Positions 24,101-29,897 of a stretch of 29,897 nt of DNA are shown here, one piece after another (position 1 is the first letter of the stretch; every line of letters begins with the position of its first letter). The notes under the pieces were generated by a model, which was not told where the DNA came from, ran no database searches, and was given only the letters and a program-made list of their open reading frames with translations. The DNA comes from a virus, in IMG/VR virus record IMGVR_UViG_3300032213_000168, positions 1 to 29,897 of that record. One strand, given 5' to 3'. The translations under genes and the position numbers were made by a program.

Positions 24101-26026
24101 ATGGCTATTGCAGACGACGCACCAGCAGAAGCAATCAGAACTCAGTCGCCTGACGAGTTCGTGAAGGTGTACGGCCCTATCGCCGAGAAGGTCGGCAAAG
24201 AGATTGGCGTTGACCCAAAACTTATCCTTGGCAAGTGGGGCATGGAAACTGGCTGGGGCAAAAGCGTCATCGGCGACTACAACCTTGGCAACATCAAAGA
24301 CCCAAGCGGTAAAGGCAAACGGGCGCTTGATAAGGTCGAGGGAAGTAACGACGCCTATTTGTCGTTTGAAAGCCCCAATGATTGGGCAACCTATTACACC
24401 AATTTCATGAAACGTGGTTACCCAACCGCGCTTGGTGCTGGTTCTGATGCACAAAAATTTACCGAGGGTCTCAGTCAAGGCGTGAACGGTTCCTACTTTG
24501 GCAAAAAACCTCCAGAGGAATATCTTTCCGCGTTGTCTGGTAGCACCAAAACAGCCTCACGTTTTTTTGAGCCAACGGTTGATACGACAGACGACTCGCA
24601 GACTGAAGGCGAACGACTCAAGGGGGAGGGTGCTTCTATTGACCCTAACGCCACAAGCGGCGCAGGTGGCAAAGAAGAGACTGCGGCTGAAAAAGCCAAA
24701 CGTATTTATGAAGAGAACAAAGAAAACTTGGCTATCCCTGCCGCCGCCGCTGGAGCCGCTAAAGGTTTTGCTGAAAAGGTTTTGACAAATCCAAGCGCCA
24801 ACATGATGGCGGCTGGCGAGACAACACCAGAGGAAGTTCGCGCCCTACAACAGCGTGCGCGTACCGCTGAGATTCGTGCGCAAGAGATTGGTGATGAGAT
24901 TGCTCGTAGGCAGTCAAGCGGTGCATCCGTTGCTGACTTAGAAGATGAGTTGCGCCTGCGTCAATCTGTGGCGGCACAAGCCGAGCAAGAGTTGCGTGCG
25001 GCAACTGAAGAGGCAAGGCGTTTGAACAGAGCGCCTGCACCAACAGTGCCAGAAGGTGTAGCGCCTGTGGAGGCGACAGAGGCTCGCGCTGGTCGTGCAA
25101 GTGGCCCTAAAGTCGAGGGAGGCTCTGCCGTAAGGAACTGGACAATTGCAGAGGCTGGTCAAACTCACCAACTTCCGCAGGCTGTTCTTGACACGGTCAC
25201 AGACCAAACCAAGACCAGTCCCACAGGTGGCAAGGCAATCATTGAAAAAGACTTGCAGAACCTTGAAAAAATTAAGCAACTTGGCATGGGCGACAGCAAA
25301 CTGGTGACGCTTCCAAGTGGTGTTGAGTTGCAGTTACCAACAACCGCCGCCGCACCGTTTGAGGCTGAACTTGTTCAAAAGCAAGAGGCTGACAGAATTG
25401 CTCAGAAGGCGGCGGCTGACCAAGCCGAGGCACAACGCCTTGCGCAGGAGCAACAACTTGCCCAGCAAAGACAAGCCGCCCAGCAACGAGTAGAGCAGGC
25501 TCGCCAACAAAAAGCCGCCGCCGCTCAACAAACCAAAGCGGCTCAACAGCAAGCCAACGCAGAACGCACACAAGCCGCCGCAGAAGCACGCAGGGCTACG
25601 ACCGCTGAGACTACCGCTCGCGCCGCATCCAAGACTGCGCAAGAGGCGGCAGAAGCCCAGCCAAGCGCATTGAAGATGATGGCTCGCGAGGCTGGTCGCA
25701 GGTTCTCTGAAAAACTGCCAGTGATTGGCAACACCTTGAGCGCGGCTGGTGCTACCCTGTCAGTCAATGAGGCTATCGAACGGTACAAAGAAGGAGACTA
25801 CTCTGGAAGCGTTCTAGGCACGATTGAAGCCGCTTTGAACACCGCGTCAATGGCTCCGCCTACCAGCCCAGCCTCGTTGGCTATAAAGGGCGTAGGAACC
25901 GTTGGAAGCCTTGGCATGATTCCCGTATGGATTGCTCACGACTACTTTGGAAACAAAGGCCCGTGGGCGCAGAAAAAACAAAACCCATCCCAAAAAGCAA
26001 GGGGTGGGCTAACGCTGATGCGATGA
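24101..26026 (+). CDS. Internal-virion-like protein with N-terminal peptidoglycan hydrolase domain (641 aa)
   Basis: AAGGA precedes the ATG. Residues about 15-150 look like a glucosaminidase/lysozyme-superfamily domain: GVDPKLILGKWGMETGWGKS with Glu49 as probable catalytic acid, then DYNLGNIKDPSGKGK, YLSFESPNDWATYYTNFMKR and YPTAL. Residues about 235-315 and 424-520 are Ala/Gln/Glu coiled coils (QRLAQEQQLAQQRQAAQQR). Residues about 567-620 are hydrophobic and Gly-rich (GVGTVGSLGMIPVWIAHDYF). By analogy with T7 gp16, it could open the cell wall during DNA entry, separately from the endolysin at 9734. It is the last gene before the terminator and ends in RGGLTLMR. Muramidase versus glucosaminidase activity cannot be decided. 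Confidence 0.75.
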   Translation: MAIADDAPAEAIRTQSPDEFVKVYGPIAEKVGKEIGVDPKLILGKWGMETGWGKSVIGDYNLGNIKDPSGKGKRALDKVEGSNDAYLSFESPNDWATYYTNFMKRGYPTALGAGSDAQKFTEGLSQGVNGSYFGKKPPEEYLSALSGSTKTASRFFEPTVDTTDDSQTEGERLKGEGASIDPNATSGAGGKEETAAEKAKRIYEENKENLAIPAAAAGAAKGFAEKVLTNPSANMMAAGETTPEEVRALQQRARTAEIRAQEIGDEIARRQSSGASVADLEDELRLRQSVAAQAEQELRAATEEARRLNRAPAPTVPEGVAPVEATEARAGRASGPKVEGGSAVRNWTIAEAGQTHQLPQAVLDTVTDQTKTSPTGGKAIIEKDLQNLEKIKQLGMGDSKLVTLPSGVELQLPTTAAAPFEAELVQKQEADRIAQKAAADQAEAQRLAQEQQLAQQRQAAQQRVEQARQQKAAAAQQTKAAQQQANAERTQAAAEARRATTAETTARAASKTAQEAAEAQPSALKMMAREAGRRFSEKLPVIGNTLSAAGATLSVNEAIERYKEGDYSGSVLGTIEAALNTASMAPPTSPASLAIKGVGTVGSLGMIPVWIAHDYFGNKGPWAQKKQNPSQKARGGLTLMR

Positions 26027-26052
26027 TTTTGGAGTAGTTGCCACTCTCCTTT

Positions 26053-26076
26053 AGCCCCCTTCGGGGGGCTTTTTTT
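26053..26076 (+). terminator. Strong rho-independent terminator of the late operon
   Basis: AGCCCCC (26053-26059), a TTCG tetraloop and GGGGGCT (26064-26070) form a perfect 7-pair stem closed by C-G around the very stable UUCG loop. A run of T residues extends to 26076. It lies 27 bases after the last late gene. On the opposite strand the hairpin has no T-tract downstream, so it serves mainly plus-strand transcription, although it may also slow the converging leftward operon. Confidence 0.92.
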
Positions 26077-26260
26077 ATGCGTTGCCTGCGGTGAACATCA
26101 AAAGCATTTGCATTTGCTTCATGTGTTCTTCCGCCTGCTCTATGCCGTCGTCAAACCCTTGTTGGTACGCTTCAAGGCAAGCAAAAGCCAGAGTCGCCTC
26201 TGGGTCTCTCCTGCCCTCTTCGTATTGTTTTGCCAAGTGAGTGATGAGGCTGATGTCCAT
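26075..26260 (-). CDS. Small acidic protein (61 aa), unknown
   Basis: The last gene of the leftward operon; its TAA overlaps the T-tract of the convergent late terminator. The product is acidic and helical (HLAKQYEEGRRDPEATLAFA, FDDGIEQAEEHMKQMQMLLM) with a Met-rich C-terminal helix. There is no known motif. The start lies three bases after the upstream gene's stop, consistent with coupling. I do not recognise the family. Confidence 0.6.
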   Translation of the reverse strand: MDISLITHLAKQYEEGRRDPEATLAFACLEAYQQGFDDGIEQAEEHMKQMQMLLMFTAGNA

Positions 26261-26263
26261 GAT

Positions 26264-26485
26264 TTAAGCGGGTCGTTGGTTTTCCAATGCCTCGCCCACG
26301 TTGCGGTTCATGTCCTTGACAATTTCCACACAGCGAGCGTGTTCCTTGCGAGCGTACTCCACCGCAACGTACAACTCAATATTGTGGGCAAATTGCATGA
26401 TGTCAACCTCGTCCGCAATCAAAGGGTCTTTGCGTGGTCGGTCGCTTTGAAAGAAGATTTGCTTGACTGTTTCTTCGCTCAACAT
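26264..26485 (-). CDS. Small unknown early protein (73 aa)
   Basis: AAGGAAAAAAA just upstream of the ATG gives a clear ribosome binding site. The product is mainly helical with mixed charge (MLSEETVKQIFFQSDRPRKD, DIMQFAHNIELYVAVEYARK, EIVKDMNRNVGEAL). There are no cysteine clusters, membrane segments or catalytic signatures. Proteins of this look occur as unnamed early genes in many phages. It follows the nuclease gene by nine bases and is probably co-transcribed with it. Confidence 0.65.
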   Translation of the reverse strand: MLSEETVKQIFFQSDRPRKDPLIADEVDIMQFAHNIELYVAVEYARKEHARCVEIVKDMNRNVGEALENQRPA

Positions 26486-26494
26486 TTTTTTTCC

Positions 26495-27265
26495 TTACTT
26501 GTGAGAGTTTTTGATTTGCCAGAATGAGAGAAGATGGCAGAACATCTCCCAGCCACGGTCGAGGTCTTCTGCGCTCCATTCACGCACCACGACGAGGTCA
26601 GGGACGTTACGGGAGACAAAGACGTTTGCACAGCGTGCTTTGGGGATGCCTAAACCAACTCGATATGCCGCGAGTTGCATGAGGTGTTCATCGTATCCAT
26701 CAACCTTTGCGGGGTCGGTGAACTCTTTGGTTTTGATGTCAACGACGGCATTGAGGGAGCCAGCGCAAAATAAATCGCACTTACCTCCAAAACCTGCCTC
26801 ATGTGCGAATGACCGTTCGGAAATCCAGACGGCGTCGCCAAAGTGGTTTTTGATTGCTGTGACACAGGCGCTAACACTCTCTTGGTGCTTTCCTGATGGT
26901 CTGTCTTCATAGTGTCCTTGAATAGATGCATGGATGTCAGTTCCCGCATCCGCCGCAGACCGACCCTGTTCTTTGGAATCGTTGATGATTCGGTCGATGT
27001 ATTCCTTTTCAGGCTCGTCTGGGCGGCGGGGAAGGGTAAGCGCGGCAAGCAACACTTGTTGCTGTAGCCACGCAGTCAGGGCGGGTTTTGCCGCGACATT
27101 GAGGATAGTGGTCACCGAAGGAACCAAATTCATTACGCGAGCATCACGCAACGTAGTGTTGCGCATACCGCCTTTCTTGGCCTCAACAGTGTATTGTGGC
27201 ACGCCGTCGCGGGTGTACCAATGATTGCTTTCGCTTGCGCGAATTGCTGGTGTTGTCGTTGTCAT
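26495..27265 (-). CDS. RecB/Cas4-like PD-(D/E)XK exonuclease
   Basis: A 256-residue nuclease. The start at 27265 is chosen because its ATG overlaps the upstream TGA (ATGA) and follows AGGAAGAAG; the in-frame extension to 27298 would intrude on the upstream gene. Family motifs appear in order: His112 in GTDIHASIQGH, Asp164 in GGKCDLF, Asp176 and Lys178 in VVDIKTK, and Gln197/Tyr201 in QLAAY. This H, D, DxK, QxxxY order is that of RecB-type nucleases. The Fe-S cysteine cluster of Cas4 is absent. It probably processes DNA ends in phage replication or recombination, or degrades host DNA, together with the SSB-like protein of the same operon. Confidence 0.85.
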   Translation of the reverse strand: MTTTTPAIRASESNHWYTRDGVPQYTVEAKKGGMRNTTLRDARVMNLVPSVTTILNVAAKPALTAWLQQQVLLAALTLPRRPDEPEKEYIDRIINDSKEQGRSAADAGTDIHASIQGHYEDRPSGKHQESVSACVTAIKNHFGDAVWISERSFAHEAGFGGKCDLFCAGSLNAVVDIKTKEFTDPAKVDGYDEHLMQLAAYRVGLGIPKARCANVFVSRNVPDLVVVREWSAEDLDRGWEMFCHLLSFWQIKNSHK

Positions 27266-27501
27266 TCTTCTTCCTTTACGAGGGGTATGTCGCGCCACTC
27301 ACCTCTGTGAAGCGGTGGCAAAGTGTTGCCGTCTGCATCTACGCGGTGAACGGTCAAAATCATGTTGGGGTCTTCCCACCATTGCTGAAGTACCCTAAAG
27401 GTCTGCCTGCCTATGACAGGAAAACCATCAGGGATGGTGATTGTCCCAGTCGGAAAAGTGAGTTCCCGCTCCAAGAATCTAAGTTTTGCTGTAGGTTTCA
27501 T
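27262..27501 (-). CDS. Small unknown early protein (79 aa)
   Basis: It is encoded between the SSB-like and nuclease genes, its ATG two bases after the upstream stop and its TGA overlapping the nuclease ATG. The product contains AKLRFLERELTFPTGTITIP, QTFRVLQQWWEDP and RGEWRDIPLVKEEE. The mix of strands and a Trp-rich helix suggests a small folded domain, possibly a partner of the nuclease. No family is recognised. Operon position is the only functional clue. Confidence 0.7.
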   Translation of the reverse strand: MKPTAKLRFLERELTFPTGTITIPDGFPVIGRQTFRVLQQWWEDPNMILTVHRVDADGNTLPPLHRGEWRDIPLVKEEE

Positions 27502-27503
27502 GG

Positions 27504-28157
27504 TCAGAATGGGATGTCGTCGTCCATGTCATCAAAGCCAGAGCCACCAGAAGCGGCTTTAGCGGGCGCAGAATAGCCTGAACCGTTGCGGGACTGCCAC
27601 TCAGGTGAACCTTGAATCTTCTGCTTCAAATTGTCGCTAAAGGTCTCAAACATCTCATGGTCAGGGTTCTCAATCTCGAACAGTCCAACCTTGTTAAAAC
27701 CCTGCGGCAGGTTTGCCTTCATTGCTGACGGCACGCTGTTGATGGTGGCAATGTTGGTGTACTCTTTGCCGTTGTTGCCCATCGCCTTGATGACCGAAAT
27801 CATCGCCCATGCGCCAAGCACGTTCTTGAGTTCAAAGCCATTGAGTTCTGCCTGCGTGAACTCGCGTCCGCGCCATGTCTGCAAGTCTTTGCGCAGTGTG
27901 GCTTTCTCAGCCAGTGACAGCGTGAAGTTCTTGCTGATGGACATAGGCTCACCCTTTTGCGTCACGATGGGCTTGTCGTTATCGTCGTTGCCGTGAACCT
28001 CAAATTGCAACATGACCTTGGGCAAGTGCTTGACCTGACCTTGGTACTCTGTCTTTTGGGTTCCCAAGTCAACCACGCGGTAGCACCGTGCAAGGTGCAT
28101 CCCTTGGGGGACGGGTGTGAAGTTGCTATCGCCTGTGGCTTTCGCTGTTAATGCCAT
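27504..28157 (-). CDS. Phage single-stranded DNA-binding-like protein
   Basis: A 217-residue protein started at the ATG at 28157, which overlaps the upstream stop (TAATG) and follows AGGAG; the longer in-frame version would overlap that gene. The N-terminal ~170 residues look like an OB-fold (GMHLARCYRVVDLGTQ, LPKVMLQFEVHG, FELKNVLGAWAMISVIKAMG, NIATINSVP). They are followed by a flexible Gly/Ala/Ser linker and a C-terminal acidic tail, FDDMDDDIPF, the hallmark protein-interaction tip of bacterial SSBs. It would coat ssDNA during phage replication and recruit partners. The nuclease two genes downstream supports a replication/recombination module. Confidence 0.8.
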   Translation of the reverse strand: MALTAKATGDSNFTPVPQGMHLARCYRVVDLGTQKTEYQGQVKHLPKVMLQFEVHGNDDNDKPIVTQKGEPMSISKNFTLSLAEKATLRKDLQTWRGREFTQAELNGFELKNVLGAWAMISVIKAMGNNGKEYTNIATINSVPSAMKANLPQGFNKVGLFEIENPDHEMFETFSDNLKQKIQGSPEWQSRNGSGYSAPAKAASGGSGFDDMDDDIPF

Positions 28158-28342
28158 TATTCGCTCCTGATGGATAAAGTTTCTAGGGTGACAATTGGTC
28201 GGCTGGACAGCCCGCATTCCATGCGGATGATGTTCCAGTCTTCCTCGGTAGCAACGCCTGCCTTGGCTCTGTCAAGAGCCTCCTCAAGCATTTGCATTCT
28301 TTCCTGCATCATTTGATGCATCTCGTCTTGGCGGTCGCTCAT
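28157..28342 (-). CDS. Small coiled-coil protein (61 aa), unknown
   Basis: The start at 28342 is supported by an ATGA overlap with the stop of the small membrane-protein gene upstream; an extension to 28414 would overlap that gene in another frame. The product begins with a Met/Gln/Glu-rich helix (RQDEMHQMMQERMQMLEEAL), then AGVATEEDWNIIRMECGL and a short tail. It is probably helical and oligomeric. It has no recognised family and is translated just before the SSB-like gene. Confidence 0.65.
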   Translation of the reverse strand: MSDRQDEMHQMMQERMQMLEEALDRAKAGVATEEDWNIIRMECGLSSRPIVTLETLSIRSE

Positions 28343-28491
28343 TGTTTGCCCCACGGTATGCAGGTTGCAAAGATGATTGCCCAGACCACAACCCACGGAA
28401 GCGCAAACTTCCAAACAGGGATGCGGTTGTCTTTTTTGTTCAGAAGGGCTGTCTGAATCAAGTCCATATCGTCGTCTTTATGTTGTTTCAT
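28339..28491 (-). CDS. Small single-TM membrane protein (50 aa), first gene of leftward operon
   Basis: A 51-codon frame from the ATG at 28491 to a TGA at 28339-28341. The product has a charged N-terminal half (KQHKDDDMDLIQTALLNKKD), then WKFALPWVVVWAIIFATCIP as a single TM segment and a short basic tail. Its stop overlaps the next ATG (ATGA), matching the coupling seen throughout this operon. As the first early product it might target the membrane or host physiology, for example superinfection exclusion, but nothing in the sequence proves that. Confidence 0.6.
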   Translation of the reverse strand: MKQHKDDDMDLIQTALLNKKDNRIPVWKFALPWVVVWAIIFATCIPWGKQ

Positions 28492-28518
28492 GATTCGCTT
28501 TCGGGTTAAACTGGGGGT

Positions 28519-28527
28519 ACTGTATCA
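28519..28527 (-). promoter_or_regulatory. Candidate extended -10 element for the leftward operon
   Basis: On the minus strand TGATACAGT (28527 down to 28519) resembles an extended -10 box (TGn plus TACAGT). It lies about 28 bases before the ATG at 28491. No good -35 is visible; GTGCAA at 28547-28542 overlaps the -35 proposed for the opposite promoter. The match is weak. Confidence 0.25.
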
Positions 28528-28541
28528 CGTTTAATGCAGGC

Positions 28542-28570
28542 TTGCACTAATTTTTTTTCTAGTGTAACAT
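28542..28570 (+). promoter_or_regulatory. Candidate sigma70 promoter for the rightward operon
   Basis: TTGCAC (28542-28547), a 17-base spacer and TAACAT (28565-28570) give a moderate match to the -35 and -10 consensus. Transcription would begin near 28577, leaving a short leader with AAGAAAGGG before the ATG at 28595. The CACTA/TAGTG inverted repeat fills the spacer, a position where a bound repressor would block RNA polymerase. Confidence 0.35.
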
Positions 28571-28594
28571 ACAATTAACCAAGAAAGGGATAAG

Positions 28595-28807
28595 ATGACA
28601 CTCCAAGAATTTTTTCAGGACAAACCAAGGGGGACGATGATTGCGATGGCTAGGAAGTTAGGCATCAGCAAGACATGGTTTTCTCAGGTGGTGACAGGGC
28701 GAAAACTACCTAGCCCCGAACTTGCTCGCGACATCGAGTTGCACACTGGTAGGAAAGTGAAGAGGGCTGACCTTCGGCCCGACATTTTTGGAAAGACAGC
28801 GAAATGA
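28595..28807 (+). CDS. Cro/YdaS-like helix-turn-helix repressor
   Basis: A 70-residue DNA-binding protein. The HTH spans about residues 14-40: MIAMARKLGISKTWFSQVVT with the recognition helix KTWFSQVVTGRK, followed by LPSPELARDIELHTG and the C-terminal RADLRPDIFG. The S-x-x-LA--IE--TG and (R/H)-DLRPD ending are typical of Cro-like/YdaS antitoxin-type proteins. It is the first gene of the rightward operon and faces the divergent promoter region, so autoregulation and control of the leftward operon are likely. No CI-type partner is seen in the window. Its TGA overlaps the next ATG (ATGA). Confidence 0.8.
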   Translation: MTLQEFFQDKPRGTMIAMARKLGISKTWFSQVVTGRKLPSPELARDIELHTGRKVKRADLRPDIFGKTAK

Positions 28808-29472
28808 TATGGTACAAATTTCACATTGGAGACTACCTCACACACACGGTGCATCTGAGCGATGCAGAGGACTTGGCGTACCGCCGCCTGCTTGACCTCT
28901 ACTATATGAGCGAGAAGGAAATCCCTCTCGATATGGACGCAGTGGCACGCAAAATCAGGCTTGACTTAGACATAACCGAATCGGTTTTGGGTGAGTTTTT
29001 TGAAAAGACCGAAACAGGGTATTTCAACAGTCGTTGTGATGCTGAAATTGCAAAATATCAATCACAAGTTGCAGTCAATAGAGCGCTTGGTAAAAAGGGT
29101 GGACGTCCCAAAACCCGCATGGATAAAGGCTCCGCGAGGGTCGAAACCGAATCGGTAACCGAATCGAAACCCAACAATAACCCTAAGAAGATACAGATAC
29201 AGAAGAAGAATATAAATACATCGTCGAAATTCGACGAGTTCTGGCAACTATGGCCCTCCTCAAAACGCAAGGTCGCAAAGTCTGAGTGCGAGAAGAAGTG
29301 GTTCAAGCATGACCTCGACATGGTCGCGACAAAGATTCTGTCTCACGTTGCCGCGCTCAAGCGCTCTGAGCAGTGGACATCTGGCTTTGACCCTGCACCC
29401 CTGACGTACATCAACCAGCGCCGCTGGGAAGACGACGACGGTCAGCAGGCTCCAGCGCGGAGGGTGATATGA
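28804..29472 (+). CDS. DUF1376 replication-initiator-like protein
   Basis: A 222-residue protein. The N-terminal domain (1-95) has WYKFHIGDYLTHTVHLSDAE, AYRRLLDLYYMSEKEIPLD and GYFNSRCDAEIAKY, the DUF1376 pattern of phage replication proteins (YdaU type). A linker of about residues 95-140 is polar and Lys/Asn rich. The C-terminal domain has FDEFWQLWPSSKRKVAKSEC and a segment ending PAPLTYINQRRWEDDD, also common in phage replisome organisers. It probably binds the origin and loads the replicative helicase, by analogy with lambda O. Repeats in the linker-coding DNA may be the origin. It is coupled to the upstream repressor by ATGA. Confidence 0.8.
   Translation: MIWYKFHIGDYLTHTVHLSDAEDLAYRRLLDLYYMSEKEIPLDMDAVARKIRLDLDITESVLGEFFEKTETGYFNSRCDAEIAKYQSQVAVNRALGKKGGRPKTRMDKGSARVETESVTESKPNNNPKKIQIQKKNINTSSKFDEFWQLWPSSKRKVAKSECEKKWFKHDLDMVATKILSHVAALKRSEQWTSGFDPAPLTYINQRRWEDDDGQQAPARRVI
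28974..29240. other. Candidate replication origin: AACCGAATCGGT repeats, palindromes and AT-rich stretch
   Basis: AACCGA-A-TCGGTT (28974-28986) is a perfect 13-base interrupted palindrome. A near copy lies at 29145-29157 and a third, partial copy (AACCGAATCG) immediately follows at 29157-29166. Next comes an A-rich stretch (about 29167-29220), then TCGTCGAA-A-TTCGACGA (29221-29237), a perfect palindrome with 8-base arms. The order of iterons, an A/T-rich tract and location inside the initiator gene recalls the lambda origin in gene O. Function is inferred. Confidence 0.45.
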
Positions 29473-29798
29473 CACAAGATGAAATCATTGAGATGGCTAG
29501 ACAGGCGCAAATGCCGTTTTACTGGCGCACAGGTGAAATCACATACTTGGACAAACTTGAAGCCTTTGCCAAACTGGTAGCAAAACACACATTGATGAAC
29601 ATTGACCCAAGCAAGTTCATGTCGTACCAAGAAGGCATAAAGGCGGGTCGTACAGCCGAGCGTGAGGCGTGTGCAAAGATATTTGATGAAGTAATGCCGC
29701 TTGTGCCGTTTGCGCAGAATGACCAAGGCGGTTGCCTAATATGCGGGTTCACACCAAAACTGGCGGCTAAAGCAATCCGAGCAAGGGGGCAAGCATGA
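29469..29798 (+). CDS. Unknown early phage protein (109 aa)
   Basis: The ATG overlaps the stop of the DUF1376 gene (ATGA). The product begins MTQDEIIEMARQAQM and contains LEAFAKLVAKHTLMN and AGRTAEREACAKIFDEVMPL. These are helical segments of a type often found in small phage proteins near replication genes (EREACAK is a recurrent motif). A single CLIC pair near residue 89 (GGCLICGF) could bind metal only with other ligands. No function is known. Confidence 0.7.
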   Translation: MTQDEIIEMARQAQMPFYWRTGEITYLDKLEAFAKLVAKHTLMNIDPSKFMSYQEGIKAGRTAEREACAKIFDEVMPLVPFAQNDQGGCLICGFTPKLAAKAIRARGQA

Positions 29799-29897
29799 CG
29801 CCTTTAATTCGTGAAACTATCAAAATGGCTTTTGATGGTGGCATAGACCCTACCGAAATTCAATGGTTTGATTTATCGGGTTATGTAGACGATAGAA
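29795..29897 (+). CDS. Start of an unknown gene (3' truncated)
   Basis: An ATG at 29795 overlaps the preceding TGA (ATGA) and the frame stays open to the end of the window. The visible 34 residues include MTPLIRETIKMAF and EIQWFDLSGYVDD. The coupling and open frame support a real gene, but too little is visible to assign it. Confidence 0.55.
   Translation, partial: MTPLIRETIKMAFDGGIDPTEIQWFDLSGYVDDR

Larger units (their letters stand above)
28492..28594. promoter_or_regulatory. Divergent early promoter/operator region
   Basis: This short intergenic region separates the leftward and rightward operons. It is A/T-rich in the middle (eight T residues at 28551-28558). It contains an interrupted inverted repeat, CACTA (28545-28549) and TAGTG (28560-28564), and an imperfect palindrome TGCAGGCTTGCA (28535-28546). 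The neighbouring Cro-like gene makes it a likely operator region. Individual promoters are listed separately. Confidence 0.55.

Noticed and set aside
22832-24478. Long minus-strand open frames (279 and 262 codons) opposite the virion genes
   Set aside because: They lie antisense to helical, GC-biased coding sequence that yields few stops on the other strand. They contain no recognisable motif or start signals.
26108-26527. Plus-strand open frame after the late terminator
   Set aside because: It overlaps three minus-strand genes with good start and stop coupling. It has no ribosome binding site and no promoter is visible downstream of the terminator.
1-29897. tRNA genes, insertion sequences, integrase, attachment sites
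   Set aside because: I looked for T-arm-like sequences, transposase or recombinase motifs and terminal repeats by eye and saw none convincing. A tRNA covariance search would be needed to exclude tRNAs.

Overview
The window is part of a tailed double-stranded DNA bacteriophage genome and is cut at both ends. It carries virion, lysis and DNA-metabolism genes and no recognisable bacterial chromosomal backbone. A short-tailed (podovirus-like, T7/P22/SU10 type) virion is the best reading. There are head-tail adaptor proteins, a tail-nozzle-like protein and a long block of internal-virion-like proteins ending in one with a peptidoglycan hydrolase domain. I see no sheath, tail tube or tape measure. 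Terminase, portal and capsid genes are not in the window. The host is probably Gram-negative, but the sequence does not identify it. No integrase or CI-type repressor is present here, so lifestyle is undecided.

Layout. (1) 1-2323, plus strand: the end of an unknown gene, two small basic proteins (one DUF6321-like), an adaptor with an inserted galactose-binding-like domain, and a four-cysteine protein. (2) 2324-8516: two very long tail-fibre-like proteins, the second with about 30 YadA-head-like repeats, then two small paralogous proteins. (3) 8517-10075: a hairpin, a 54-residue protein, two small membrane proteins, a three-TM holin and an M15 endolysin. (4) 10085-14472: a second (SU10-type) adaptor, a structural protein, a nozzle-like protein and a small unknown. 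(5) 14469-16304: an acyl carrier protein (ACP), a beta-ketoacyl-ACP synthase (KAS) and a GNAT-fold-like protein. (6) 16304-26026: five large low-complexity virion proteins, the last with a glucosaminidase/lysozyme-like domain. A strong terminator follows at 26053-26076.

The right end is an early region. A leftward operon (28491 to 26075) runs from a small membrane protein through an SSB-like protein and a RecB-like PD-(D/E)XK nuclease to several unknowns. It is divergent from a rightward operon (28595 onward) with a Cro/YdaS-like repressor and a DUF1376 replication-initiator-like protein. A shared promoter/operator region lies between them. Repeats and palindromes inside the DUF1376 gene look like a lambda-type replication origin. 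Nearly all genes overlap or abut (ATGA, TAATG), so each strand block is probably translated as a coupled operon.

The most unusual part is the ACP-KAS pair, with active-site residues kept. It sits immediately before a GNAT-fold-like gene at the position where T7 (gp13) and P22 (gp14) carry a small morphogenesis gene before their ejection proteins. A phage-encoded acyl-ACP supply for modifying virion proteins or host lipids is a testable hypothesis, not a demonstrated function.
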